From the NCBI RefSeq assembly GCF_002101585.1, contig NZ_LQOT01000073.1, positions 62,001 to 126,000 of the forward strand: a stretch of 64,000 bases of DNA, written 5' to 3'. The stretch comes from Mycolicibacter engbaekii. Its GTDB lineage: Bacteria; Actinomycetota; Actinomycetes; Mycobacteriales; Mycobacteriaceae. Below are positions 43,591 to 51,569 of the stretch, piece by piece (within the stretch, counting starts at the first letter, position 1; each line of letters begins with the position of its first letter). The position numbers and the translations under genes were made by a program. The notes beneath the pieces are model-generated. The model saw only the letters and a list, made by a program, of their open reading frames with translations, had not been told where the DNA came from and ran no database searches.

Positions 43591-44553
43591 TCAGTCCGGT
43601 AACGCGTCGAGCGCCCGCTGCAGGCGGGCGATCGAGGATCCCACCCCCAGGTGCTCCGCCAGTTCGGCGACTCGCGCCGGGTCGGCGGCCGCCCGCGGCA
43701 GGATGTCCGAGGGCGTGGACAGCGTGACCGGGGCATCGGTGGCCACCCGTACCACCGGTGCTGCGGCGGCGATGTAGTCCCGCGCCGCCTGCAGCTTGGC
43801 CCGAACCCCCCTGGCCATGGCGGACTGCGCGTCGTCGGCCGCGGCCAGCACCGCTTCCAGCGATCCGTACTGGGTCAACAACCCAGCCGCGGTCTTCTCA
43901 CCGATGCCGGGCACCCCGGGCAGCCCGTCGGAGGGATCTCCGCGCAGCAGGGCCATCTCGGCGTAGGCGGCCCCGGCGCGGCCGGCCGGCAAACCGTATT
44001 GCTGTGCCACCTCGTTCGGGCCGAACAGGGTCGCCCGGGCCAATCCGCGGCCCAGGTAGAGCACCGAGACCTCGACGGGCTCGACGGCCACCACCTGCAG
44101 GAGGTCGCGGTCGCCGCTGACGACGACCACCGGGGCGTTTCGCTCGGCCGCCGCCAAGGTGCCCAGCACATCGTCGGCTTCGTAGTGCGGCGCGCCGCCG
44201 GTGGCGATCCCGAACGCGTCCAGCAACTCGCCGATCATCTCCACCTGCGGGCTCAGCTCGTCGGGAACCTCCTCGACATCGGGCGTGTCGGCGTCGCCGG
44301 GGACTTCTTCGGCCACCCGATGGGCCTTGTAGGAGTCGATCAGGTCCACCCGCCACTGCGGCCGCCAGTCCAGATCCAGACAGACCACCAGCCGCGCGGG
44401 CTGCTGGCGGGTGATCAGGGTGGCCACCGAGTCGAAGAAGCCACGCACCGCGTTCACCGGCCGCCCGTCGGGTGAAGTGATCGAGGACGGTACCCCGAAG
44501 TAGGAACGGAACCACATACTGGCACCGTCGAGCAGCAGCACGGGAGCAGTCAT
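43591..44553 (-). CDS. 5'-3' exonuclease (flap-endonuclease-like, Rv2090 type)
   Basis: A 320-residue protein with the PIN-like nuclease and helix-hairpin-helix parts of DNA polymerase I but no polymerase domain. Acidic metal-site residues lie in LLLDGASMWFR, VVCLDLDW, YEADDVLGTLA, VVSGDRDLLQ and GDPSDGLPGVPGIGEKTAAGLL (the H3TH DNA-binding element). It may process flaps or RNA primers, in addition to PolA elsewhere. TAGGCT on the minus strand (44561-44566) lies 7 nt before the ATG, so the transcript is probably leaderless. Confidence 0.92.
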   Translation of the reverse strand: MTAPVLLLDGASMWFRSYFGVPSSITSPDGRPVNAVRGFFDSVATLITRQQPARLVVCLDLDWRPQWRVDLIDSYKAHRVAEEVPGDADTPDVEEVPDELSPQVEMIGELLDAFGIATGGAPHYEADDVLGTLAAAERNAPVVVVSGDRDLLQVVAVEPVEVSVLYLGRGLARATLFGPNEVAQQYGLPAGRAGAAYAEMALLRGDPSDGLPGVPGIGEKTAAGLLTQYGSLEAVLAAADDAQSAMARGVRAKLQAARDYIAAAAPVVRVATDAPVTLSTPSDILPRAAADPARVAELAEHLGVGSSIARLQRALDALPD

Positions 44554-44591
44554 GCGTGCCAGCCTATTTGCCGCCGGTTAGCCTGATGTGC
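44554..44591. promoter_or_regulatory. divergent leaderless promoters, exonuclease gene and pepE
   Basis: TAGGCT on the minus strand (44561-44566) is 7 nt from the exonuclease ATG. TAGCCT on the plus strand (44579-44584) is 7 nt from the pepE GTG. The whole intergenic gap is only 38 nt. Confidence 0.6.
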
Positions 44592-45734
44592 GTGACTTCC
44601 CGGTTCGACAGCAGCGTCTATGCCCACCGATTGGCCGCCGCGGCTGCTGCCGCCGCCGATGCCGGTCTGGCCGGCCTGGTGATCACCCCCGGTTACGACC
44701 TGCGCTACCTGATCGGGTCGCGGGCTCAGACTTTCGAGCGCCTGACCGCCCTGGTGCTCCCGGCGTCCGGTCCGCCCACCATCGTGGTGCCGCGCTTGGA
44801 ACTGGCGGCGCTCCGCGAGTCCGCGGTGGCCGATCTGGGCGTGGCGGTGCGTGATTGGGTCGACGGCCAGGACCCCTACCGGATGGTCGGCGAAGCGCTG
44901 GGTGCGGCAGCCTCGGGCGCGGTGGTCGCGGTCACCGATTCGATGCCGGCCCTGCACCTGCTGCCGCTGGCCGACGTGCTCGGCGCCACCCCCATCCTGG
45001 CGACCGCAGTCCTTCGTGAGCTGCGAATGGTCAAGGACCCCAGTGAGATCGATGCCCTGCGCAAGGCCGGTGCGGCGATCGACCGGGTGCACGCCCGGGT
45101 GCCGGAGTTCTTGGTGCCCGGCCGCACCGAAGCCGATGTCGCCGCTGACATCGCCGACGCGATTCTGGCCGAAGGGCATTCGGAGGTGGCTTTCGTGATC
45201 GTGGGCTCGGGCCCCAACGGCGCCGACCCGCACCATGAGTGCTCGGACCGGGAACTTCAAGCCGGCGATATCGTCGTCATCGACATCGGCGGTCCGGTCG
45301 AGCCGGGTTACCATTCCGACTCGACCAGGACCTACAGCATCGGTGAGCCTGATCCCGTTGTCGCACAAAACTATTCGATGCTACAGCAGGCGCAGCGCGC
45401 CGCGGTGGCCAGTGTTCGCCCGGGAGTGAGTGCCGAGCAGGTCGACGCCGCGGCGCGCGACGTACTGGCCGAGGCCGGCCTGGCGGAATATTTTGTGCAC
45501 CGCACCGGACACGGCATCGGCCTCTCGGTGCACGAAGAGCCCTACATCGTCGCCGGCAATGCCGAGCAGCTCCGGCCGGGCATGGCGTTCTCGGTCGAAC
45601 CGGGAATCTATTTTCCCGGCGCGTGGGGTGCCCGTATCGAAGACATCGTGATCGTCACCGCCGACGGGGTGGAGCCCCTGAACCACCGGCCGCATGACCT
45701 GGTGGTGGTCCCGGTGCGGTCGCCGCAGGGCTAG
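44592..45734 (+). CDS. pepE: Xaa-Pro dipeptidase PepE (M24 family)
   Basis: A 380-residue pita-bread metallopeptidase matching Rv2089c. Metal ligands are visible: Asp in VVIDIGG, Asp in HSDSTRTY, His in HRTGHGIGLSVHEEPYIV, Glu in SVEPGIYF and Glu in ARIEDIV. GTG 44592 is chosen because a TAGCCT box lies 7 nt upstream and the M. tuberculosis protein begins at the same place. The stop codon shares CTAG with the stop of the convergent gene. Confidence 0.94.
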   Translation: MTSRFDSSVYAHRLAAAAAAAADAGLAGLVITPGYDLRYLIGSRAQTFERLTALVLPASGPPTIVVPRLELAALRESAVADLGVAVRDWVDGQDPYRMVGEALGAAASGAVVAVTDSMPALHLLPLADVLGATPILATAVLRELRMVKDPSEIDALRKAGAAIDRVHARVPEFLVPGRTEADVAADIADAILAEGHSEVAFVIVGSGPNGADPHHECSDRELQAGDIVVIDIGGPVEPGYHSDSTRTYSIGEPDPVVAQNYSMLQQAQRAAVASVRPGVSAEQVDAAARDVLAEAGLAEYFVHRTGHGIGLSVHEEPYIVAGNAEQLRPGMAFSVEPGIYFPGAWGARIEDIVIVTADGVEPLNHRPHDLVVVPVRSPQG

Positions 45735-46144
45735 CGGGTGCCGCGGTCGAGCAGGTCGGAAGAACCCAGGACTCGCTCCACCTGGACTTCGATCACCACG
45801 CGTTGCGGGTTCACCCGCGGTGTGCGGTACCGCTGGGCATACCGCAGTTCGGCGTCGCGAACCGCGGCCGGCGTGTCGTTGACGGTCGCGCTGCCTTCCA
45901 GGGACAGCCAGCGCGCGCCGTCCACCTGGCTCAGCACGGCGATCCCGGCACGTTCGGCGTTGAGGGCCTTCTGCGAACCCCCGGTGGTGATCACCCGGGC
46001 GATGTGGGTCTTCGGATCGAAGGTGAAGCCCACGGCCACCACGTGCGGCGAGTTGTCGGTCCGCAGGGTAGTCAGCATCGCCAGGTGACGTTCGGTGAGA
46101 AACGCCAACGCATCGCTGGTCAGTCGGGTAGTCGCGTTCGCCAT
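45731..46144 (-). CDS. F420H2-dependent biliverdin reductase-type protein (Rv2074-like)
   Basis: A 137-residue split-barrel protein nearly collinear with Rv2074, described as an F420-dependent biliverdin-IXalpha reductase. Conserved segments include LTERHLAMLTTLRTDNSPHVV, GFTFDPKTHIARVITTGGSQK and VLSQVDGARWLSLEG. Minus-strand TAGCGT (46153-46158) ends 8 nt before the ATG. Converges on and overlaps pepE by 4 nt. Confidence 0.9.
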   Translation of the reverse strand: MANATTRLTSDALAFLTERHLAMLTTLRTDNSPHVVAVGFTFDPKTHIARVITTGGSQKALNAERAGIAVLSQVDGARWLSLEGSATVNDTPAAVRDAELRYAQRYRTPRVNPQRVVIEVQVERVLGSSDLLDRGTR

Positions 46145-46179
46145 CGTCGCCCACGCTAGCGCAGGTGATAATCACAGCC
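46145..46179. promoter_or_regulatory. divergent leaderless promoters, Rv2074-like gene and SDR gene
   Basis: TAGCGT (46153-46158, minus) is 8 nt from the reductase ATG. GATAAT (46167-46172, plus) is 7 nt from the SDR GTG at 46180. Both directions appear leaderless within a 35-nt gap. Confidence 0.55.
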
Positions 46180-46929
46180 GTGAACGACACGGTGGACGGG
46201 CCGGTGGTGATTTTCGGGGGCCGCAGTGAGATCGGCACCGAGCTGGCGAAGCGGCTCGCGCCGGGGGCCGAGGTGGTGCTGGCGGCCCGATCCAGCGACC
46301 GGCTCGACGCCGAGATCGCCGCGGTGCGTGCGGCGGGGGCGGTCGCGGTGCATCCGGTGGAGTTCGACGCCGACGATCTGGCCGGGCACGGCCCGCTGGT
46401 GCAGTCGCTGATCGCCGAACACGGCCCGATCGGCACCGCCGTGCTGGCCTTCGGGATCCTGGGGGATCAGGCCCGCGCGGAGTCCGACGCCGCACATGCG
46501 GTGGCTGTCGTGCACACCGACTTCGTCGCCCAGATCAGCCTGCTCACCCACCTGGCCTCGGCGATGCGCGCCGCCGGCCGGGGCCGCATCGTGGTGTTCT
46601 CCTCGGTGGCGGGTGTGCGGGTACGCCGGGCCAACTATGTCTACGGTTCGGCCAAGGCCGGCCTCGACGGCTTTGCCGGCGGGTTGGCCGATGCACTGCA
46701 CGGCACGGGGGTGCACCTGCTGGTTGTGCGCCCGGGATTCGTCGTCGGCCGGATGACGGCCGGGATGCATCCGGCGCCGCTGGCCAGCACGGCGCCCCAG
46801 GTGGCAGACGCGGCGGTCCGGGCGCTGCGCAAGGGCCGACGCACGGTGTGGGTGCCGTGGGCGCTGCGGCCGTTGTTCGCCGGGCTGCGACTGCTCCCGC
46901 AGACGGTGTGGCGCAGAATGCCGCGTTAA
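46180..46929 (+). CDS. short-chain dehydrogenase (Rv2073c-like)
   Basis: A 249-residue SDR, the same length as Rv2073c when started at GTG 46180. It has an unusual cofactor loop (VIFGGRSEIGTELAKRLA in place of TGxxxGIG), the NNAG-like LAFGILGD, the catalytic Ser in VVFSSVAGVRVRR and YxxxK in NYVYGSAKAG. It ends with a basic, hydrophobic tail. Related to decaprenylphosphoryl-ribose epimerase subunit DprE2 in style; substrate unknown. Confidence 0.87.
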   Translation: MNDTVDGPVVIFGGRSEIGTELAKRLAPGAEVVLAARSSDRLDAEIAAVRAAGAVAVHPVEFDADDLAGHGPLVQSLIAEHGPIGTAVLAFGILGDQARAESDAAHAVAVVHTDFVAQISLLTHLASAMRAAGRGRIVVFSSVAGVRVRRANYVYGSAKAGLDGFAGGLADALHGTGVHLLVVRPGFVVGRMTAGMHPAPLASTAPQVADAAVRALRKGRRTVWVPWALRPLFAGLRLLPQTVWRRMPR

Positions 46930-47022
46930 TGCAGCGCAGGCCGGTACCGTGCGGTACGTAGGATATGTCGGAGTCCGACGTTGCCGGCCTGGGGGAAATC
47001 GCGCAAAATCGCGATACACTTT

Positions 47023-47047
47023 TCTGTTCTTTTCCCCCTTGAACAGA
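47023..47047. promoter_or_regulatory. inverted repeat before the small HTH gene
   Basis: TCTGTTC (47023-47029) and GAACAGA (47041-47047) are perfect 7-nt arms around an 11-nt spacer. They lie just before a TAGAGT box and the ATG at 47063. AAATCGCG also occurs twice at 46996-47012. The region is AT-rich for this genome. Likely an operator, perhaps autoregulatory. Confidence 0.5.
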
Positions 47048-47062
47048 CTAGAGTGTAAAAAC

Positions 47063-47392
47063 ATGGACGATCGTAAGAAAGATCCGTCGGTCGTGTTGCC
47101 CTACCTGGTCGGTAGGCCGCTGCCGGCGACGGAGGTATATGAGGCCTTTGGCTATCGCAAGTCGGCCTATTACAAGGCGGCCCACGAAGGGCGTCTGATC
47201 ACCGCTGACAACCTGATCCGGGTTGCCACCCACTTCGGGCTGAACGCGGTGGATCTGCTGGTCCGCTACGGACTGATCACCTTCGATGCCGTCGCCGACT
47301 TCATGGACGGCGAGGCCCCGGCCAAATCCGGGAAATCCGAGGTGCCCAGGTTCGCCGACCTGCACCCGATCCCCAGCAGCCCGGTGCTCTAG
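47063..47392 (+). CDS. small helix-turn-helix protein, immunity-repressor-like
   Basis: A 109-residue protein. Residues about 22-75 form a Cro/C1-like or phage immunity-repressor-like HTH unit (ATEVYEAFGYRKSAYYKAAHEGRLITADNLIRVATHFGLNAVDLLVRYGLI), followed by a short disordered tail. No dimerisation or ligand domain is evident. Its leader and promoter are AT-rich compared with the neighbours, hinting at acquisition. An inverted repeat lies over its promoter. The target genes are unknown. Confidence 0.75.
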   Translation: MDDRKKDPSVVLPYLVGRPLPATEVYEAFGYRKSAYYKAAHEGRLITADNLIRVATHFGLNAVDLLVRYGLITFDAVADFMDGEAPAKSGKSEVPRFADLHPIPSSPVL

Positions 47393-47477
47393 CGACCCGG
47401 CGCGCCGCGGGTCCGGCACGAGCCGCCCGCGCCCCGGCTACGGGCGTGGGAGCTGCTCGGGGGGTAGGTTCGCGGTC

Positions 47478-47870
47478 ATGGCACCCACCTTCGCCGAGAT
47501 CGCCAAGTCCGAATATCTGCTCCTGACCACCTTCACCAAAGACGGCCGCCCCAAGCCGACGCCGGTATGGGCCGCGCCCGACGGCGACCGCCTGTTGGTC
47601 ATCACCCAGGAATCCTCCTGGAAGGTCAAGCGGATTCGTAACAACCCGCGCGTCACCCTGGCGGAATGCGATGTCCGTGGCCGGCCCAAGGGCGAGGCCG
47701 TCGAGGCCGTTGCCACCGTCTTGGACAAGTCGCACACCGGTAAGGTCTACGACGCGATCGGCAGGCGCTACAAGCTCCTCGGCCGGGTCTTCATCCTCTT
47801 CAGCAAGTTGCGAGGTGGCATGCGGACCAATGTCGGCTTGGCACTGACCCCAGCAGGCGCCTCCGCGTAG
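47478..47870 (+). CDS. PPOX-class F420-dependent oxidoreductase
   Basis: A 130-residue split-barrel flavin/F420-binding protein. It shows LLLTTFTKDGRPKPTPVWAAPDGDRLLVITQESSWKVKRIRNNPRVTLAECDVRG, the standard N-terminal half of the TIGR03666-type family. ATG follows a GGGGGTAGG block. Substrate unknown; F420 use is a family inference. Confidence 0.85.
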   Translation: MAPTFAEIAKSEYLLLTTFTKDGRPKPTPVWAAPDGDRLLVITQESSWKVKRIRNNPRVTLAECDVRGRPKGEAVEAVATVLDKSHTGKVYDAIGRRYKLLGRVFILFSKLRGGMRTNVGLALTPAGASA

Positions 47871-47889
47871 CCGGCGACAACCTGCCCTA

Positions 47890-47921
47890 TATAGTGGACT
47901 GAGTTCATCTAAACTAAGTCC
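47890..47921 (+). promoter_or_regulatory. ric promoter and palindromic operator
   Basis: TATAGT (47890-47895) is a good -10 box. Directly after it lies an inverted repeat, GGACT-n-AGTT (47896-47905) and AACT-n-AGTCC (47912-47921), which would cover the transcription start. This fits repression by a dimeric regulator. No known consensus was matched. Confidence 0.55.
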
Positions 47922-47952
47922 GGTGGACCGGACATCGACGGTGAGGACTTCT

Positions 47953-48651
47953 ATGGCCGGCTACACGGGAGAGCAGATTCTCGGCGACATCGTCACCGCC
48001 GATCCGTCGACCACCCGCATCCTGAGCCGTTTCGGAATCGACTTCTGCTGCCATGGCCGGCGTCGCCTGGCCGACGCGTGCGCCGCCGACGGAGTCGATG
48101 CCGGAGAACTGCTGGCGGCGCTCAACGCCGTCGAGCCGGGTCGGCCGGCAGACTGGGCCGGCTACGACGATGTGTCGCTGATCGCCCACATCGTCAGCAC
48201 CCACCACCGGTTCCTGTGGGACGAGTTTCCGCGGCTGACCGAGTTGGTCGACAAAGTGGCGCGGGTGCACGGCCCCCGGCACGGCGAGCTGATCGGAGTC
48301 CGCGAGGCCTTCCATAGGCTGCGCGACGAGATGGAGTCGCACCTGCGTCGCGAGGAGACCCTGCTGTTTCCCCAGATCAGCTTGCACGCCGGGCGTCCGG
48401 ACCAGGCCCTGCCCGACGACGTGCGCGCCGAACTGTCCGGCAACCAGGACGAACACGATCGGTGCGGTGCTCTGCTGGCCGAACTGCGTGCTCTCACCGA
48501 CGGCTACGCGGTCCCGGCGGACGCCTGCGCCAGCTACACCGCGATGCTGGCCGGCCTGGCCGACTTGGAGTCCGACATCCACCTGCACGTGCACAAGGAG
48601 AACAACGTGCTGTTCCCGCGGGTGCTGGCCGCGGCCGGCGATCGCGTCTGA
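47953..48651 (+). CDS. ric: iron-sulfur cluster repair di-iron protein Ric (ScdA/YtfE family)
   Basis: A 232-residue protein with an N-terminal DUF542 domain (ILGDIVTADPSTTRILSRFGIDFCCHGRRRLADAC, with the CC-H signature) and a hemerythrin-like di-iron domain. Candidate ligands are in IVSTHHRFL, EMESHLRREETLLFPQI, GNQDEHDRCG and HLHVHKENNVLFPRV. The family repairs Fe-S clusters hurt by nitric oxide or oxidants. ATG 47953 has GAGGA 5 nt upstream; GTG 47923 would add 10 residues. A palindrome over the promoter suggests stress-dependent control. Confidence 0.9.
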   Translation: MAGYTGEQILGDIVTADPSTTRILSRFGIDFCCHGRRRLADACAADGVDAGELLAALNAVEPGRPADWAGYDDVSLIAHIVSTHHRFLWDEFPRLTELVDKVARVHGPRHGELIGVREAFHRLRDEMESHLRREETLLFPQISLHAGRPDQALPDDVRAELSGNQDEHDRCGALLAELRALTDGYAVPADACASYTAMLAGLADLESDIHLHVHKENNVLFPRVLAAAGDRV

Positions 48652-48655
48652 GCTC

Positions 48656-49357
48656 TCAGGCGCCGGGCCGCAGGTGCTCGGCGAAGAAGGCGAACACCCG
48701 GTTCCAGGCGTCGGCCGTCGCGGCCTCGTTGTATCCGTACCCGGCGATGCGCAGCAGCGGCTGGGCCGGCAGTCGATTGGCGAAGCTGTGCCCGGCGTCG
48801 CGGTACACCTTGATGTCATGGGGGATGTCGTGTTGCTCTGCCACGGCGCGCAACCGGTCGTCGGCACCGACACCCATCCGGTCGCGCCCGCCGAAGCTGG
48901 CGACGATCGGGCAGGCGCCGGACAGCGTCTGCTCGAGGTCGCGGGGCAGCGGTACTCCGTAGAACGGAGCGCACGCTCCGAATCCCTTGGGTGCCATGAC
49001 CAGAGCGAAGTGGCCGCCCATGCAGAAACCGGCGATGCCCACCGTGCCGGAGCACTCCGGCATCGCCAGCAGGTGGTCCCGGGCGGCCAGGATGTCGTCG
49101 AGAGCGCGGCCGCGCTGGGTGAGCAGTTCGCGAAACACCCGGGTGATACAGCGCGCCCGTCCGCCCCGGGAGTACAGGTACGGCGACAGCGCCAGATAGC
49201 CCGCGGCGGCGACCCGCCGGGAAACGGCCCGCCGATCCCTGCTTTGACCGATCGCATCGTGGACGATCACCACACCGGGCCACGGCCCGGATCCCTCCGG
49301 AACGTCCAGTAGGGCCTGCACAGGTCCGCCGGGTGCCTCGACATCGATCGTTGTCAT
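48656..49357 (-). CDS. dienelactone hydrolase family protein (Rv2054-like)
   Basis: A 233-residue alpha/beta hydrolase. The nucleophile is a Cys in GIAGFCMGGHFALV, with the acid Asp in FGGRDRMG and His in YRDAGHSFANR, the Cys-Asp-His triad of dienelactone hydrolases. Start 49357 gives the family N-terminus (MTTIDVEAPGGPVQALLDVP). Physiological substrate unknown. Convergent with ric. Confidence 0.9.
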   Translation of the reverse strand: MTTIDVEAPGGPVQALLDVPEGSGPWPGVVIVHDAIGQSRDRRAVSRRVAAAGYLALSPYLYSRGGRARCITRVFRELLTQRGRALDDILAARDHLLAMPECSGTVGIAGFCMGGHFALVMAPKGFGACAPFYGVPLPRDLEQTLSGACPIVASFGGRDRMGVGADDRLRAVAEQHDIPHDIKVYRDAGHSFANRLPAQPLLRIAGYGYNEAATADAWNRVFAFFAEHLRPGA

Positions 49358-49432
49358 CGCATCAGTATTGCTGGCACCGTATGCCGGCGCGGCGGGTTGG
49401 AACCCCCCGGCCGTCTCCGACGTTGGACAGAC

Positions 49433-49927
49433 ATGATGAGCGCTGTGCTGCGGATCTGCGGTCTCTACGTCCTGGTCGAGCTTGCGGTGATCGCCGCGAT
49501 GATCTGGGCGTTCGGCTTCGGCTGGACGGCATTGCTGCTGGCGGCCACCGGCTTGGCCGGACTGGTGCTGGCCACCGCGCAGGTCAAGCGCCAGCTCCGC
49601 CGGCTGCGCCGGCCCGCCGTTCCGGGCGTGCTCGCCGACAGCGGGCTGGTGACCGCCGGCACCATGCTGGTGCTGGTCCCGGGGCCGGTGACCACGCTGG
49701 CCGGCATGCTGCTGCTGGCGCCCCCGACCCGGGCGGCCGCGCGCCCGCTGCTGGGCACGGTGGCAGCCACGGCCCTGGGCCGGCACGCCCCGCTGGTGGC
49801 CGCGGCCACGGTCGGGCGGCAGTGGTACCACAGCCGGCGCACCGGCGACTACATCGACGGCGAGTACATCGACGCCGAATTCGTCGACGTCACCGACACC
49901 GGCCGGCGGGCCCTTCCGGTCGCCTGA
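49433..49927 (+). CDS. fxsA: FxsA-family membrane protein
   Basis: A 164-residue protein of the FxsA family (Rv2053c type). Three or four hydrophobic segments occur in residues 5-110, including LYVLVELAVIAAMIWAFG, LLLAATGLAGLVLATAQV and LVLVPGPVTTLAGMLLLAPPTR, the last being the family signature. A hydrophilic tail follows. In E. coli FxsA affects phage exclusion; the role in mycobacteria is not known. ATG 49436 is an equally possible start. Confidence 0.86.
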   Translation: MMSAVLRICGLYVLVELAVIAAMIWAFGFGWTALLLAATGLAGLVLATAQVKRQLRRLRRPAVPGVLADSGLVTAGTMLVLVPGPVTTLAGMLLLAPPTRAAARPLLGTVAATALGRHAPLVAAATVGRQWYHSRRTGDYIDGEYIDAEFVDVTDTGRRALPVA

Positions 49928-49948
49928 TCCGCCGGCCACCTCAACCCG

Positions 49949-49961
49949 TACGTTCTACGAC
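49949..49961 (+). promoter_or_regulatory. leaderless promoter of the amidohydrolase gene
   Basis: TACGTT at 49949-49954, then 7 nt and the GTG at 49962. Confidence 0.5.
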
Positions 49962-51569
49962 GTGAGCGTTGTGAACGGCAGTCCCACCTCCTTGCTGCTC
50001 GGCGGGCGGATCCACAGTCCGAGTCACCCGGAGGCCACCGCGATGGCAGTCCGCGGCGACCTGGTGGTCTGGCTGGGCAGTGACGAGCTCGGCCGGGAAC
50101 AGTTTCCGCAGGCCGAGGTGGTCGAACTCGACGGTGCATTGGTCACCCCGGCCTTCGTCGACAGCCACGTGCACCTCACCGAGACCGGGCTGTGCCATGT
50201 CGGGCTGGACCTTCGGCCGGCGACCTCCGCGCAGCACTGCCTGCAACTGATCGCCGACTACGCCGCCGCCCATCCCGACGAGCCGATCCGCGGACACGGC
50301 TGGGACGAATCCGGCTGGCCGGACGCCCAGGTCCCCGACACCGCCGCCATCGACGCCGCGGTGGGGGACCGGCCGGCCTACCTGTCGCGCGCCGACGTCC
50401 ACTCGGCGCTGGCCTCCACCGCGTTGCGCAACCTGGTGCCATCGAGCTCGGCAGATCCGGCTGCGCCGCTGACCGGTGATGCCCACCACCGAGTCCGGGC
50501 CGCGGCGGGACGGTTGCTCACCGCCGTACAACGCACCGAAGCCCGGACGGCGGCGCTGGCTGCCGCCGCCGCGGCAGGGATCGTCGCGGTTCACGAGTGC
50601 GCCGGCCCGGACATCGGCGGCGCCGACGACTGGCGCGAGTTGCGAGCCGTGTGCGACAACGGCAGCGGCGTCGAAGTCATCGGCTACTGGGGCGAAGCGG
50701 TCAGCAGTGCCGATCAGGCGCGCGAGCTGATCGCCGACACCGGCGCCCACGGCCTCGGCGGCGACCTTTTCGTCGACGGCGCCCTGGGCTCGCACACCGC
50801 CTGGCTGCATGAGCCCTACGCCGATGCCCCCGGCTGCACCGGGGTGCGCCATCTGGACGCCGACGCGGTCACCGCCCACCTGCGGGCCTGTACCGAAGCC
50901 GGCGTCACCGCCGGATTCCACGTCATCGGCGACGCCGCGGTGTCCTCGGTGGTGATCGCGCTGGAGCAGGTGGTGGACCAGTACGGCGTGGCCGCGGTCG
51001 CCCGATGCGGGCATCGGCTGGAGCACCTGGAGATGGTCAGCGCCGAGCAGGCCGCCAAGCTGGGCGCCTGGGGCGTGATCGCGAGCATGCAGCCGGCTTT
51101 CGACGCCCGCTGGGGCGGTGCGGACGGCATGTACGCCCAGCGCCTGGGCGCCGAGCGAGCCGCCGGGCTGAACCCGTTCGCGCTGTTAGCATCCCAAGGC
51201 GTGCCCCTCGCGTTCGGTTCCGACAGCCCGGTCACCGGCCTGGATCCCTGGGCCGCGGTGCGCGCCGCTGCGCACCATCGCACGCCGGGCAGCGCGATTT
51301 CGATGCGCGCGGCATTCGCCGCCTCGACTCGCGGTGGCTGGCGCGCCGCCGGGGTCAACGACGGCATCACCGGCACCCTGGTCCCCGGAGCGCCGGCCTC
51401 TTACGCGGTCTGGGAGACGGGCAGGCTGGCCGTGCAGGCGCCCCGCGACACCGTCCAGCGATGGTCGACCGATCCCCGCGCGCGGGTGCCCGCGCTGCCG
51501 GTGCTCGACGCCGGAGCCAGCCCCCGATGCCGTCGCACGGTCCACCGCGGGGTGGTTCTGTATGGCTGA
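49962..51569 (+). CDS. YtcJ-like amidohydrolase
   Basis: A 535-residue metallo-dependent hydrolase of the amidohydrolase 3 (YtcJ/LAF3) group. The HxH metal motif is in FVDSHVHLTETG, followed by FVDGALGSHTAWL, HVIGDAAV, CGHRLEHLEMV and the catalytic Asp in FGSDSPVTG. A small beta-sandwich frames the barrel at both ends. Substrate unknown. Its stop overlaps the lnt ATG, so it is probably co-expressed with lnt and ppm1. Confidence 0.88.
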   Translation: MSVVNGSPTSLLLGGRIHSPSHPEATAMAVRGDLVVWLGSDELGREQFPQAEVVELDGALVTPAFVDSHVHLTETGLCHVGLDLRPATSAQHCLQLIADYAAAHPDEPIRGHGWDESGWPDAQVPDTAAIDAAVGDRPAYLSRADVHSALASTALRNLVPSSSADPAAPLTGDAHHRVRAAAGRLLTAVQRTEARTAALAAAAAAGIVAVHECAGPDIGGADDWRELRAVCDNGSGVEVIGYWGEAVSSADQARELIADTGAHGLGGDLFVDGALGSHTAWLHEPYADAPGCTGVRHLDADAVTAHLRACTEAGVTAGFHVIGDAAVSSVVIALEQVVDQYGVAAVARCGHRLEHLEMVSAEQAAKLGAWGVIASMQPAFDARWGGADGMYAQRLGAERAAGLNPFALLASQGVPLAFGSDSPVTGLDPWAAVRAAAHHRTPGSAISMRAAFAASTRGGWRAAGVNDGITGTLVPGAPASYAVWETGRLAVQAPRDTVQRWSTDPRARVPALPVLDAGASPRCRRTVHRGVVLYG

